Assembly: GCA_034430895.1 (NCBI GenBank)
Contig: DAOUDW010000034.1
Span: 124,001-188,000, forward strand
Source: WVZH01 sp034430895
GTDB taxonomy: Bacteria; Chloroflexota; Anaerolineae; Anaerolineales; E44-bin32
DNA: 64,000 nt
Direction: 5' to 3'
The position numbers and the translations under genes were made by a program. The notes beneath the pieces are model-generated. The model ran no database searches. It worked only from the letters and a program-made list of their open reading frames with translations, and was not told the DNA's origin. Below, in pieces: positions 1 to 9,174 of this stretch (its first letter is position 1; each line of letters starts with the position of its first letter).

Positions 1-2
1 GT

Positions 3-800
3 GTGATCTTTGGATTACGGCCTCCCTGGGAGGTGCGTTGGCTTGCACTCCCGCTGCTACCCTTCGCGTTTGCTTTTTGGTTGGTTATTATTTTCAATGT
101 ATTTACTCACATGAAAGGCAGTGGTTCACAGCAAAGTGGTCGGTTGTTGTTGTATGGTGTTTGTGGCTTCCTTACGATTGGATATTTATTTTCTCCATTT
201 GGTGCGGATCCTTCGGGCAGGTATTTTCTTCCGCTTGTTGTACCGATGTCCCTTTTCGCGGCTGATTTTCTAATCGATGCAAAGCCGAAATTACAGACGA
301 AGTGGGCTATCGCATTATTACTCGGAATCCTGTCCTTTAATCTTTGGGGAAACCTGCAATCTGCCTTTCGCAATCCACCGGGAATTACCTCGCAATTCGA
401 TGCTGTCACCCGGATCGATCATCGTTATGACGAAGCGTTAATAGATTTTCTTGTTCAGCAAGGTGAGTTGCGAGGATATTCCAATTATTGGGTGGCATAT
501 CCCCTGGCATTTCTTTCAGATGAGCGTTTGATATACATACCGATGTTGCCGTATCATCAAGATTTCCGGCATACATCCAGAGATAATCGATACGGACCAT
601 ATAATCCGCTGGTTACATCTACCGACCATGTTGCCTACATCACAATCAACCATGCAGCACTCGATCAATTTCTTCGTGATGGATTTGAAGCGCATGGCTT
701 GCACTGGCGAGAAATTCAGATTGGGGATTATCAGGTTTTTTATGATCTGGAACCTTCGATCCATATCGAAAATCTAGATCCAGCGTGGTCGATCGAGTGA
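3..800 (+). CDS. C-terminal part of a GT-C type membrane glycosyltransferase (5' end outside window)
   Basis: The reading frame is open at the left edge, so this is the C-terminal 265 residues of a longer protein. The GTG at position 3 need not be its start. The visible part has about four hydrophobic helices in the first 120 residues, followed by a soluble tail of about 145 residues. The segment DPSGRYFLPL resembles the sugar/lipid-facing loop near the end of GT39/GT83-like transferases. Such enzymes move a sugar from a polyprenyl-phosphate donor to an acceptor outside the membrane. The next gene starts 31 bp downstream and is also polytopic, so it is probably the first visible member of the glycan cluster. 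Family placement is inferred from topology and motif style. Confidence 0.7.
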   Translation: MIFGLRPPWEVRWLALPLLPFAFAFWLVIIFNVFTHMKGSGSQQSGRLLLYGVCGFLTIGYLFSPFGADPSGRYFLPLVVPMSLFAADFLIDAKPKLQTKWAIALLLGILSFNLWGNLQSAFRNPPGITSQFDAVTRIDHRYDEALIDFLVQQGELRGYSNYWVAYPLAFLSDERLIYIPMLPYHQDFRHTSRDNRYGPYNPLVTSTDHVAYITINHAALDQFLRDGFEAHGLHWREIQIGDYQVFYDLEPSIHIENLDPAWSIE

Positions 801-830
801 GCGATATGGACGCTTGAGTGAGGTGCTGAA

Positions 831-2297
831 TTGAGTTTTCGTAGATTGGTTTTGTGCTTTACTTTCCTGGCAATATTCACGATGGCGGTGCGTGTATCCA
901 TTGATACCGATACATGGTGGCATTTGGCCGCGGGAAAGCGCATCGTCGAAACCGGCGAGATTATTCGTGAAGATCCCTTCTCACTTACACGGCAAGGCCA
1001 GTCTTGGATCTATCCGGGTTGGCTATCCCAGGTCATTTTATTTCGATCCTATGACCAATGGGGATATCAAGGGTTGATCTTGTTGACGGCGTTGTTTGTT
1101 GTTCTGGCATTCGCCTGTGTCTGGCCTCTACTGGATGGACCGCCGCTCATGCGTGCAGGCACTATCCTTCTGGCGGCCTCGGTTTCAGCCGTCTATTGGT
1201 CTGCCCGTCCGCAAATTATGAGTTTTACACTCTCGGGAGCTTTTTTACTCCTGCTGGTGAAAGTGCGTGACGGCAATCATCGCTTGGCCTTGACACTGCC
1301 GTTTATCATGGCGTTGTGGACCAATCTGCATGGTGGTTTTGCCATTGGGTTTATTCTAATCGTCGGTTTTCTGGTCGGGGAAATCATGGATGCCATAAGT
1401 GGGATCGTACGCGATGGGGCTCCATATAAATCGGTGTGGCTTCAGTATCGTGGAAAATTCGTGATGTGGATCGGGATTGGTTTCGCTTGTACTGTGGCGG
1501 TTATTATTAACCCCCATGGGACTCAAATGTTGCTTTATCCGTTTAAAACCATCTCTTTAGGTGCACTGCAAGATTATCTCCAGGAGTGGCAGTCACCGAA
1601 TTTCCACGAGCTTCGAATGCAACCATTTCTATGGATGCTTTTACTTCTTCTCGGAAGTCTCGCTTTCTCGAAAGAGGAAGTTTCATGGACCTCGCTCATC
1701 CTGGTGACAGGATTTACTTATTTGAGTCTTGTTGCTGCTCGCAATATTGGACTTTTCGCTCTGGTCACGGCGCCCTTGCTGTGTAAGCATGGGTATATCG
1801 CTATAAGCCCTTTTATCAATCGGAGAAAACAGGATAAAAAAATCCCGGAAGGGGTCGCCCGAATCCTCAATCTGGTAATTTTAGTTTTGATCGTACTTGC
1901 TGCGGGTGTAAATTCAATTGTACATTTGGACAATGAGTATATTCAGGAAGAGTTATCCGGGCAGCTTCCCGTTCAAGCCGTGGGTGTCATACGAGATAAC
2001 GAGTTGTATGGAAATCTGTTTAATTCTTATAATTGGGGTGGGTATTTAATCTGGGCTTCCTATCCGGATATATTGAGTTTTGTTGATGGACGAACGGATT
2101 TATTTGATGATGAAATTTTGGATGACTATCTTCTTACGTGGCTTGCCGAACCGGGATGGGAAGAAATTCTAGATTTCTGGAATATCGAAGTTGCATTACT
2201 TGAGACTGAGTCTCCTTTAGCGAAGGTTTTAAGCATCTCTGGTTGGAACACTGTGTATAAAGACAAACAGGCCGTGGTGCTCACAAATTCCCAATAG
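831..2297 (+). CDS. Polytopic membrane protein, GT-C glycosyltransferase-like
   Basis: This 488-residue protein has about ten predicted membrane helices. The first extracytoplasmic loop contains D-T-D-T-W-W-H-L followed by G-x-I-x-x-x-D-P-F-S. This pattern is typical of a broad family of uncharacterised bacterial membrane proteins related to GT-C transferases, where acidic residues in the first loop bind the lipid-linked sugar. The start is a TTG preceded by GAGTGAGGTG. The last 100 residues form a soluble domain with an SYNWGGYLIW segment. It lies in the plus-strand glycan cluster. Substrate and acceptor cannot be read from the sequence. Confidence 0.75.
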   Translation: MSFRRLVLCFTFLAIFTMAVRVSIDTDTWWHLAAGKRIVETGEIIREDPFSLTRQGQSWIYPGWLSQVILFRSYDQWGYQGLILLTALFVVLAFACVWPLLDGPPLMRAGTILLAASVSAVYWSARPQIMSFTLSGAFLLLLVKVRDGNHRLALTLPFIMALWTNLHGGFAIGFILIVGFLVGEIMDAISGIVRDGAPYKSVWLQYRGKFVMWIGIGFACTVAVIINPHGTQMLLYPFKTISLGALQDYLQEWQSPNFHELRMQPFLWMLLLLLGSLAFSKEEVSWTSLILVTGFTYLSLVAARNIGLFALVTAPLLCKHGYIAISPFINRRKQDKKIPEGVARILNLVILVLIVLAAGVNSIVHLDNEYIQEELSGQLPVQAVGVIRDNELYGNLFNSYNWGGYLIWASYPDILSFVDGRTDLFDDEILDDYLLTWLAEPGWEEILDFWNIEVALLETESPLAKVLSISGWNTVYKDKQAVVLTNSQ

Positions 2298-2463
2298 ATC
2301 GTAGAAGCTCCAATTGGGCAGCACTAATTCATAAAAGAAAATAATCTCACGTCCGACATTTCCTGGGTAAATTGTCATTATAGAGTTCCGGTTTAGTGGA
2401 TAGGCAACAGGGAAACAAGTAGTTCCTTATTGAGTGATTCAAAAGCTTTTTTGGAGGTGTTGT

Positions 2464-3708
2464 TTGCGTTTTTTAAGTGGTTGGAAACGAAAAATAACTT
2501 ACGCGATGATACCAGTTGTTCTGATTGGTTTGGTAATTGTTAGCTATCAATTGGCCATAGAAACTCCGGGAGGGAATGATTTTCTTCCCCGCTGGAAAGG
2601 AGCCCGCTTATGGCTTTTAGAGAATAAAAACCCTTATGACGAAGAAGTAAGTCTCGCCGCTCAAATTGATATCTTGGGGCGACCAGCTGATCCCACGAAA
2701 TTGGAGGATCTTGCGCATTACTATTACCCGCTTTATTCAATGTTGTTCTTCGGTCCATTTGGCTTGCTCCCGTATACATATGCGCGTGCAATTATGACGA
2801 CGATTCTGGTGATCGTCCTTCCAGTGCTGCTATGGATGGGTCTACGTATCGCCAATTGGAAACCGGGTGTCACGATGATGGCACTTCTCATGGGTTTCTC
2901 CATATTCTGGTATCCAGGCGTTCGAACCATTTTCCTTGCGCAATTCTCGGCAATCAACGCTGCATTCATGATTGGCGCATTATTGGCGATTCGTCACAAG
3001 AGTGATGCATTTGGGGGCGTGTTATTGGCGTTATCAACGATGAAACCACAAATGTCGTTTCTACTTATTCCATTCGTGTTGTTATGGGCAATATCCCAGA
3101 AACGTTGGCGTTTGATACTATGGGCAGCGGGTACAGAAGGTCTGTTTTTCGCTGGCTCTCTCGCACTGGTGCCCGATTGGCCCATTCGTTGGATCTGGCA
3201 AGTTATGGAATATGCAAAGTACACAGTGGAAGGACAACCAATTGCCATAATCGCCAGTATATTTCCTGCTCATTCGGACAATATCACGAGAATTCTGACA
3301 GGTATTATTCTTTTTTATCTGGGTCTCGAGTGGGTCTTAGCATGGAGAAAGGGTGATAGCTGGTTTCAATGGACCGCCGCAATTACGATTGTAGTTACCA
3401 ATATCGTAGCCTATCGAACTGCAACCACGAGCTATGTGGTCATGATCCCAGCGCTTTGCATCATTTTCAGCACATGGGTTCGACGCTGGAACAAGAAGGG
3501 AAATTTAACCGTTGTGTTCGCGATAATCTTTCTCTTTCTGGGAATGTGGGTTTTATTCCTCGCAAGCGTAACGGGCAATCAAGAGAGTTCAATAATGTAT
3601 CCTCCATTGCCGATAATAACCTTTATTGGATTATTCTGGGTTCGTTGGTGGGCAATCCGGTCGGAGAAACTGCCTCTTGAGGGATCCTTCACCGAGCAGA
3701 GAATATGA
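2464..3708 (+). CDS. DUF2029/GT87-like membrane mannosyltransferase family protein
   Basis: The protein is polytopic with about nine to ten helices. The first loop reads G-G-N-D-F-L-P-R-W-K-G-A, the family-style motif with a conserved acidic residue seen in DUF2029 (GT87) proteins, which include polyprenol-phosphate-mannose-dependent mannosyltransferases of actinobacteria. The frame opens with GTG at 2434, but GGAGG at 2453-2457 lies 6 nt before an in-frame TTG at 2464, so TTG is the better start (414 residues). The upstream 160-bp gap holds no gene that I can see. Role in cell-surface glycan assembly is inferred from family and neighbours. Confidence 0.75.
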   Translation: MRFLSGWKRKITYAMIPVVLIGLVIVSYQLAIETPGGNDFLPRWKGARLWLLENKNPYDEEVSLAAQIDILGRPADPTKLEDLAHYYYPLYSMLFFGPFGLLPYTYARAIMTTILVIVLPVLLWMGLRIANWKPGVTMMALLMGFSIFWYPGVRTIFLAQFSAINAAFMIGALLAIRHKSDAFGGVLLALSTMKPQMSFLLIPFVLLWAISQKRWRLILWAAGTEGLFFAGSLALVPDWPIRWIWQVMEYAKYTVEGQPIAIIASIFPAHSDNITRILTGIILFYLGLEWVLAWRKGDSWFQWTAAITIVVTNIVAYRTATTSYVVMIPALCIIFSTWVRRWNKKGNLTVVFAIIFLFLGMWVLFLASVTGNQESSIMYPPLPIITFIGLFWVRWWAIRSEKLPLEGSFTEQRI

Positions 3709-3761
3709 TCTATTCGACCGGCATAATCATTTGCAGCCATCTCTGGGGAAGCGAGTAAAAA

Positions 3762-5822
3762 GTGTCTCAGGAGTCCAGTCGCCACGATAAAAACGAAAAC
3801 AATAAGTCCTCGTCCCTGATTTCTTCATTGATAATATTGCTCTGGATCGAAGGAATAATTGCGGCGCATTTCTGGGTTCATAAACCCTGGCCAATTGGCC
3901 AAAATAGTGCGCCGCTTGCAGCCGTTGTGGATTTGCTGCTTGCACTTATGCTTGTGGCCTTGGCGGGAGGGATTGGGCGATCCATCTTTCGTTCAAAACT
4001 TCCATTCTCGCATATCGAAAACATCGCTTTGCAAGTAGCCCTCGGTATGGGGATTCTTGGGTTCGTGGTGTTTGCTGCAGGATTGATCGGTTTTCTCGGG
4101 CCCTGGCAAGCCTGGCTTGGGCTGGGAATCTCAGTGCTCATTTTTTATAAAACCATTCTCGCCTGGCTTGGAGAATGGCGCGTGGTATTCGATGATTCTC
4201 AAAATCCTGGCGCCGTGGAGAGAGTAGCCCGCTGGCTTGTCGTGTTTCTTGTTGTGATTGCAGGTTTTCAAGCCCTTGCACCACCTTTGAAGTGGGACAG
4301 TCTCGTATATCACCTGGAATTGCCACAACGTTATTTCGAGATGGGAAAGCTCTTCCATCTCAGCGATAATCTCTTCTCTGGATTCCCCCAATTGTCTGAG
4401 ATGATGTTTACATGGGCGGTTGCTTTACGAAGTGGTTCAACCGCAGCGACGCTGGGGTGGATTGTTGGTGTGATGGCAATCCTTGGGTTAGGAGGTTTTG
4501 CTGCGCGAAAGGTCGGAAAGGAATTTCAGTGGATCGCGCCTGCGTTCTTGTTAACCGGCGCGAGTATTTCACGGGGATTGAGCTGGGCGTACGTCGATTT
4601 GTGGGTGTTTTTATTCGGGTTGGCCACGATCATCTTTTTAGATCAGTATGGTTGGACAAAGAAAACGGTTTGGGTGGGATTATCTGCCGTCTTCGCCGGC
4701 TTTGCCTCCAGCACGAAGTACACAGCAGGAATGATCCTTCCTATCGGAGTAGTTTATTTAATCGTGGTGTGGATTCAATCTCATCGAGCAACGTCATCCC
4801 CACAAAGATCATGGAAACCCCTGGTTGTATCCGTATTGCTGTTCGTTTCCATCTCTATCATGATCGTCATCCCATGGTTCGCGAAAAATACCGGGATGAC
4901 AGGGAATCCGGTGTATCCATTCTTTTTCGACGGCAAGGATATGAACGACCTGCGTTTGTCGTTCTATCAGGGCGAGATGTATGAGCGGACGATATTCGAT
5001 CCGCTACTGCTTCCGATCGAAGGTACGATCCTGGGTATTGAGGGAGGCCCAAAATTCAACACGAGTATTTCCCCCTTATTCCTGGCACTTATTCCGGGTG
5101 TGTATTTTGGTTGGCGATATATCCAGGAGAAGAACAGGAAGAGCGTTATAGGATTGGCGGCCATGGTGTTCTCTGCCTGGTTCGTTTGGGCGCTGGGCTC
5201 ACAAATCGCCTCAGCACTCACGAGGACGCGTCACTTTTACGTCATATTTCCTGCACTCGTGCTATTAACCTCTTTTGGCTATGACTATGTCCGGCGGCTT
5301 AAAATTGGATCGGTTGATATCGGATGGCTTGTGCAACGCCTGATTATGGTTGTATTCATCTTGACGGCGATTACGGAAGCTTTATTTTTTGCAAAGGCCA
5401 GTCCTATTCGTGTGCTCTCCGGCTTTCAAACAGAGGATGAATATCTCGCGGAACAACTCGGCTGGTTTGGACCTGTAATGAACGATGTTAATTCACTTCC
5501 CGAGGGATCGAACGTGGCGATGTTCTGGGAACCACGCTCCTATTATTGTATAGTCTCTTGTTCTCAGGATGTGATTCTGGATCGCTGGTGGTATTTAATG
5601 CGTACAGTCGGTGAGGCAGGTGAAGTCGTTTCGTTGCTAAGGACGCAAGGATTTACTCACGTGCTTATATACGACTTCGGCGTACAATTGGTTCGCGATA
5701 AAGATAATATGCTCGAACCTGAAGACTGGGAAGAACTGGAACGATTTCGAGAAGAAGAGCTGCGTGTTCTTCAAGAATATCATGATGCATATACGCTGTA
5801 TGAAATACCTGCAGACATCTAA
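3762..5822 (+). CDS. Large polytopic membrane protein, GT-C glycosyltransferase-like
   Basis: This 686-residue protein has about twelve helices and a soluble C-terminal domain of about 140 residues. The large loop after the third or fourth helix carries L-K-W-D-S-L-V-Y-H-L-E-L-P, resembling the WD-x-x-x-Y-H motif of bacterial membrane glycosyltransferases annotated as DUF1420 or GT39-like. The GTG start is tentative because no strong Shine-Dalgarno sequence is visible. The C-terminal part (F-W-E-P-R-S-Y-Y and following) resembles the soluble tails of the neighbouring GT-C proteins, which hints that these genes arose by duplication and divergence. The donor sugar is unknown. Confidence 0.7.
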   Translation: MSQESSRHDKNENNKSSSLISSLIILLWIEGIIAAHFWVHKPWPIGQNSAPLAAVVDLLLALMLVALAGGIGRSIFRSKLPFSHIENIALQVALGMGILGFVVFAAGLIGFLGPWQAWLGLGISVLIFYKTILAWLGEWRVVFDDSQNPGAVERVARWLVVFLVVIAGFQALAPPLKWDSLVYHLELPQRYFEMGKLFHLSDNLFSGFPQLSEMMFTWAVALRSGSTAATLGWIVGVMAILGLGGFAARKVGKEFQWIAPAFLLTGASISRGLSWAYVDLWVFLFGLATIIFLDQYGWTKKTVWVGLSAVFAGFASSTKYTAGMILPIGVVYLIVVWIQSHRATSSPQRSWKPLVVSVLLFVSISIMIVIPWFAKNTGMTGNPVYPFFFDGKDMNDLRLSFYQGEMYERTIFDPLLLPIEGTILGIEGGPKFNTSISPLFLALIPGVYFGWRYIQEKNRKSVIGLAAMVFSAWFVWALGSQIASALTRTRHFYVIFPALVLLTSFGYDYVRRLKIGSVDIGWLVQRLIMVVFILTAITEALFFAKASPIRVLSGFQTEDEYLAEQLGWFGPVMNDVNSLPEGSNVAMFWEPRSYYCIVSCSQDVILDRWWYLMRTVGEAGEVVSLLRTQGFTHVLIYDFGVQLVRDKDNMLEPEDWEELERFREEELRVLQEYHDAYTLYEIPADI

Positions 5823-5865
5823 TAATAACCATTCGTTACGCGCATCGATCGAGAAAAGGTGACTC

Positions 5866-6810
5866 ATGCCTGAAAAGGGAAAACCAATGAATTCCTCCCA
5901 ACAGGAAGCGAACGAACGGATCTCTTCCGGCATCTCCATCATCATTCCTGCTTACAACGAACAGGATGGGATCGGAACCGTTTTGAAGCATATTCATGAG
6001 GTTCTCCAGGATCGAGGTTGGGCATACGAGTTGATCGTAGTGGATGATGGCTCAGATGACGATACGTATGACATTGCTGGAAGCATCACGAATACGAAGG
6101 TACTTCGTCATCCACGGAACAGGGGCTATGGCGCGGCGCTGAAAACCGGTATCCGGCATGCTCAATTTGAGAATCTCTTGATTACCGATGCGGATGGAAC
6201 ATATCCTGTCCATCAGATTCCCGAACTCGTGGAACGGCTCATCGGCAGTAAATGTGATATGGTCGTGGGAGCGAGAGTGGGAAAGCATGTATCCATCCCC
6301 ATTCTACGGAGACCGGCGAAGTGGTTCATTCGCAAGTTGGCGGAAATCGTTGCCGGGATTCCGATTCCGGATTTGAACTCAGGCCTGCGAGTTTTTCGCA
6401 AGGGCGCAACACTTCCATTCTTTAATATGCTGCCGGAGGGTTTTTCGTTTACAACAACGATCACATTGGCAATGGTGACCAATGGTTATACCGTTGAATA
6501 TGTTCCCATATCGTATTTTCAACGAGTAGGGAAATCGAAATTACGACCGATACGAGATACGCTTAATTTCGTTCAACTTGTATTAAGAATCACGTTATAT
6601 TTTGCACCGTTGAAGATTTTCGTACCGATCAGCATGGTTTTGATTGTGATTGCAATCGCCTGGGCGGTATTTTCCACAATAGTCCTCGGTCGCCTTGCGG
6701 ATACATCGGCGGTTGTTATCTTCATGACCGGTGTTCAAGTTGGCGTTCTCGGGCTGCTTGCCGAATTGCTCGATCGCCGCTTACCTTCCTTTCACAGACC
6801 TGAAGATTGA
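5866..6810 (+). CDS. Family 2 glycosyltransferase, dolichyl/polyprenyl-phosphate sugar synthase-like
   Basis: Residues about 24-240 are a GT2 (GT-A fold) domain: ISIIIPAYNEQ at the N-terminus, VVDDGSDD as the nucleotide-binding acidic motif, TDADGTYP as the metal-binding DxD region, and G-A-R-V-G downstream. Two hydrophobic helices end the protein, as in Dpm1-like enzymes of the GtrB type. Such enzymes transfer a hexose from a nucleotide sugar to polyprenyl phosphate on the inner membrane face. That would supply the donor used by the GT-C proteins around it, which is the clearest functional link in this cluster. Start ATG has AAAAGGTGAC upstream. Confidence 0.85.
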   Translation: MPEKGKPMNSSQQEANERISSGISIIIPAYNEQDGIGTVLKHIHEVLQDRGWAYELIVVDDGSDDDTYDIAGSITNTKVLRHPRNRGYGAALKTGIRHAQFENLLITDADGTYPVHQIPELVERLIGSKCDMVVGARVGKHVSIPILRRPAKWFIRKLAEIVAGIPIPDLNSGLRVFRKGATLPFFNMLPEGFSFTTTITLAMVTNGYTVEYVPISYFQRVGKSKLRPIRDTLNFVQLVLRITLYFAPLKIFVPISMVLIVIAIAWAVFSTIVLGRLADTSAVVIFMTGVQVGVLGLLAELLDRRLPSFHRPED

Positions 6811-8297
6811 AGCATATCCGTGATTTAGGTGATTTCCGGGAAGGCGATCTCGATCAAAGAATTTCATTGCAAGTCGTTCGGGCATTTTTCGTCGAGGTAG
6901 AGCGTGCAGTGACCGATCCCAGGAAGAGCATATCGGGAAACGTGTATCAGCGTCTCCGTGAGGAGGTCGTCGATCGTGGATTGTGTACCCATTGTGGAAC
7001 ATGCGCGGGTTTATCCAACGGGAGTGTCATCATGGCGCGTGAGAGCCGGGGTCCGCTGCCGGTATCCCGACGGGATGATGCCGCATTGCTAACAGAACTA
7101 GCCTACCAGGTTTGTCCGGGATTGGGGGTTGATTATCCGGATATGTTCCGTTGGTTGTTCGACAGTCTTCCCGAAAATTGGTTGATCGGCGTTTATCGCA
7201 AGCTATTTCTCGGGCATTCCTCAATCCCCATGATTCGCCGTAATGGTTCTTCAGGAGGCGTGATCACCCAGACATTGCTATATTTGCTTAAAAATGATCT
7301 TATCGACGGTGCCGTCGTGCTGCGTCATGGGGAGCCGGAGACTTGGTTGTCTACACCGATCATCGCCCAGTCCGCAGCGCAGATCGAAGCAGCTGCGCAA
7401 AGTGTCTACGTGCCGACTCCGGTGAACACGATCCTGGCTGAAATCGAATCTTTCGACGGACGCTTGGCATACGTTGGGCTGCCGGATCAAGTGGCTGCGA
7501 TCCGGCGGTTGCAGCGCTTAGGTCACGCTGGCGCGAAGAAAATCGAATATATCATCGGCCCGTATGTCGGTACGATCTTGTACTTGGAGGCGATTAAGAG
7601 TTACTTGCGATCCAATGGGGGCAAAACCCTGGACGATGTCGCTAAACTCCGTTATCGGGAAGGGGAGTGGCCTGGATTCCTGGAGATCAGATTAAAGAAC
7701 GGCGAAACCTTGCGGGAGAATAAATTTTATTACAACTACTTGATTCCCTTTTATCTCACTGCGAGTACGCTGCTGAGTGTAGATTTTACTAATGAATTAA
7801 CCGACATATCCGTGGGCGATGCCTGGCAACCGCAGCTCGAAGATAAGGGGGAAGGTTTCTCTGTCATCTTGGCTCGCACAGATCGGGGATTGCGATTGTT
7901 AACCGATATGAAGGACAATGGATTGCTAGCGCTCGAAGAAATCTCGCTGGAATCCGCATTGGCGATGCATGGTCACATGCTTGATTTTAAAAAGAGGGGA
8001 TCCTTTATTCGCATGGCCTGGCATCGCCGGCTTGGTCTTGCTGTCCCCACATACGGATACGCACCCGAACGAGTATCCTTCTCCCGCTTCCTGGTTGAAT
8101 TCATCATTTCAGGAATCCTGCTCGTCGGACACTCCCGGTTGGCGAGGTGGTTAGTTGAACGCATCCCCCTCAAGTTGATCGGACCGCTGTTTAACGTTAT
8201 ACGGAAGACCTGGAAACGAATTTCCAAACCGACAAAAAGAAGTGGTTTACGGACGATGTCGTTTCGGATCGAGCCACCCTCACAAACGAAACTATAA
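6807..8297 (+). CDS. Coenzyme F420 hydrogenase/dehydrogenase beta-subunit (FrhB) family protein
   Basis: The N-terminal part carries Cys60, Cys63, Cys66 (C-T-H-C-G-T-C) and Cys103 (Q-V-C-P-G), enough for one [4Fe-4S] cluster. The middle and C-terminal parts match the FrhB_FdhB N and C domains in style: N-G-S-S-G-G-V-I-T near 149 and V-G-D-A-W near 334. FrhB-like proteins in polysaccharide loci are predicted flavin/iron-sulfur reductases, not true F420 hydrogenases. The last 80 residues include a hydrophobic stretch. The assumed TTG start overlaps the upstream TGA stop and has no good Shine-Dalgarno sequence, so translation may begin a little downstream. Its electron partner and substrate are unknown. 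Confidence 0.8.
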   Translation: MKHIRDLGDFREGDLDQRISLQVVRAFFVEVERAVTDPRKSISGNVYQRLREEVVDRGLCTHCGTCAGLSNGSVIMARESRGPLPVSRRDDAALLTELAYQVCPGLGVDYPDMFRWLFDSLPENWLIGVYRKLFLGHSSIPMIRRNGSSGGVITQTLLYLLKNDLIDGAVVLRHGEPETWLSTPIIAQSAAQIEAAAQSVYVPTPVNTILAEIESFDGRLAYVGLPDQVAAIRRLQRLGHAGAKKIEYIIGPYVGTILYLEAIKSYLRSNGGKTLDDVAKLRYREGEWPGFLEIRLKNGETLRENKFYYNYLIPFYLTASTLLSVDFTNELTDISVGDAWQPQLEDKGEGFSVILARTDRGLRLLTDMKDNGLLALEEISLESALAMHGHMLDFKKRGSFIRMAWHRRLGLAVPTYGYAPERVSFSRFLVEFIISGILLVGHSRLARWLVERIPLKLIGPLFNVIRKTWKRISKPTKRSGLRTMSFRIEPPSQTKL

Positions 8298-8302
8298 AAA
8301 AA

Positions 8303-9130
8303 ATGGGATGGCCCTGCGGTCATCCGGGGAGTTACAAGAATTTGATGCATCAAAATTCTGCGGAGCAATCATTCATCGGACGTGTACGAGAAGAGATCGG
8401 GCACTGGCGGCGGACGCATTGGACTTTCGAGGATGTTGGTAATCATTGGGACGCGACGGAAGATTATGATGAGATCAATGAGGGAACGTATTCTTATTTC
8501 CGTCGCTTCATTGATGGCCTGCGTTTGAGTAACCTCGATGCGAAATCGCATGTATTGGATTTCTGCGCGCGCACGGGTAACGGAACCGCCTATTTCTATG
8601 AGAATGGAAAAGTGGGGTCGGCAGTTTGCGCGGATGTTTCCGACCGCATGGGTGAGATATGTGTCCAGCGGCTCCGTGAGTGTGGATTGCAAGACTTCGT
8701 TTGGGAGAAAGTCCTCGATTACGCCTTTCCTTATGAAGACAATGCCTTCGATGCCGTTCTGTGTTTTGAATCCGTAGAGCATTTTCCCGATCCTGCCCGT
8801 TTGATCAATGAACTTGGCCGCGTTACCCGTCCGGGAGGGTCACTCATTCTAACGACACCCAATGTGTTGTGGGAGCCGGTTCATGCGCTTGCGGCGGTAA
8901 CGAAGCTCCATCACTCTGAAGGTCCGCATCGCTTCATTCGTCTGGGGAAATTGAAGTCGATGATCGAGGAGGCTGGTTTTAGCATAGAATGCGACGAAAC
9001 AACCGTTCTTATCCCGGCAGGGCCGGGGTGGTTGATCAAACTCGGGGAGTGGCTCGAAAGACGGACGGTGAATTGGCTTATGCCGATTTTGGGTTTACGC
9101 CGTGTGATCGTCGGCCGAAAGCGTCCATGA
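8303..9130 (+). CDS. Class I SAM-dependent methyltransferase (Methyltransf_11 type)
   Basis: A Rossmann-type methyltransferase is visible. Motif I is V-L-D-F-C-A-R-T-G-N-G, an unusual form of DxGxGxG. It is followed by C-A-D-V-S as the acidic end of beta2, F-D-A-V-L-C-F-E-S-V-E-H-F as motif IV, and R-P-G-G-S-L-I-L-T-T-P-N as motif VI. This last motif is typical of UbiE/Methyltransf_11 proteins that modify sugars or lipids. The ATG at 8303 has no Shine-Dalgarno sequence. An in-frame ATG at 8345, with GGGGAG about 13 nt upstream, is an alternative start. The acceptor is probably a glycan or lipid intermediate, judged only by position in the cluster. Confidence 0.8.
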   Translation: MGWPCGHPGSYKNLMHQNSAEQSFIGRVREEIGHWRRTHWTFEDVGNHWDATEDYDEINEGTYSYFRRFIDGLRLSNLDAKSHVLDFCARTGNGTAYFYENGKVGSAVCADVSDRMGEICVQRLRECGLQDFVWEKVLDYAFPYEDNAFDAVLCFESVEHFPDPARLINELGRVTRPGGSLILTTPNVLWEPVHALAAVTKLHHSEGPHRFIRLGKLKSMIEEAGFSIECDETTVLIPAGPGWLIKLGEWLERRTVNWLMPILGLRRVIVGRKRP

Positions 9131-9174
9131 GATTGGATCCCCGATGACGACCAACGCCGTGATGGAATTCACGA

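Noticed and set aside
4412..4984. 190-residue plus-strand open frame in another register
   Set aside because: It overlaps the long membrane protein gene at 3762-5822 throughout and lacks a start signal.
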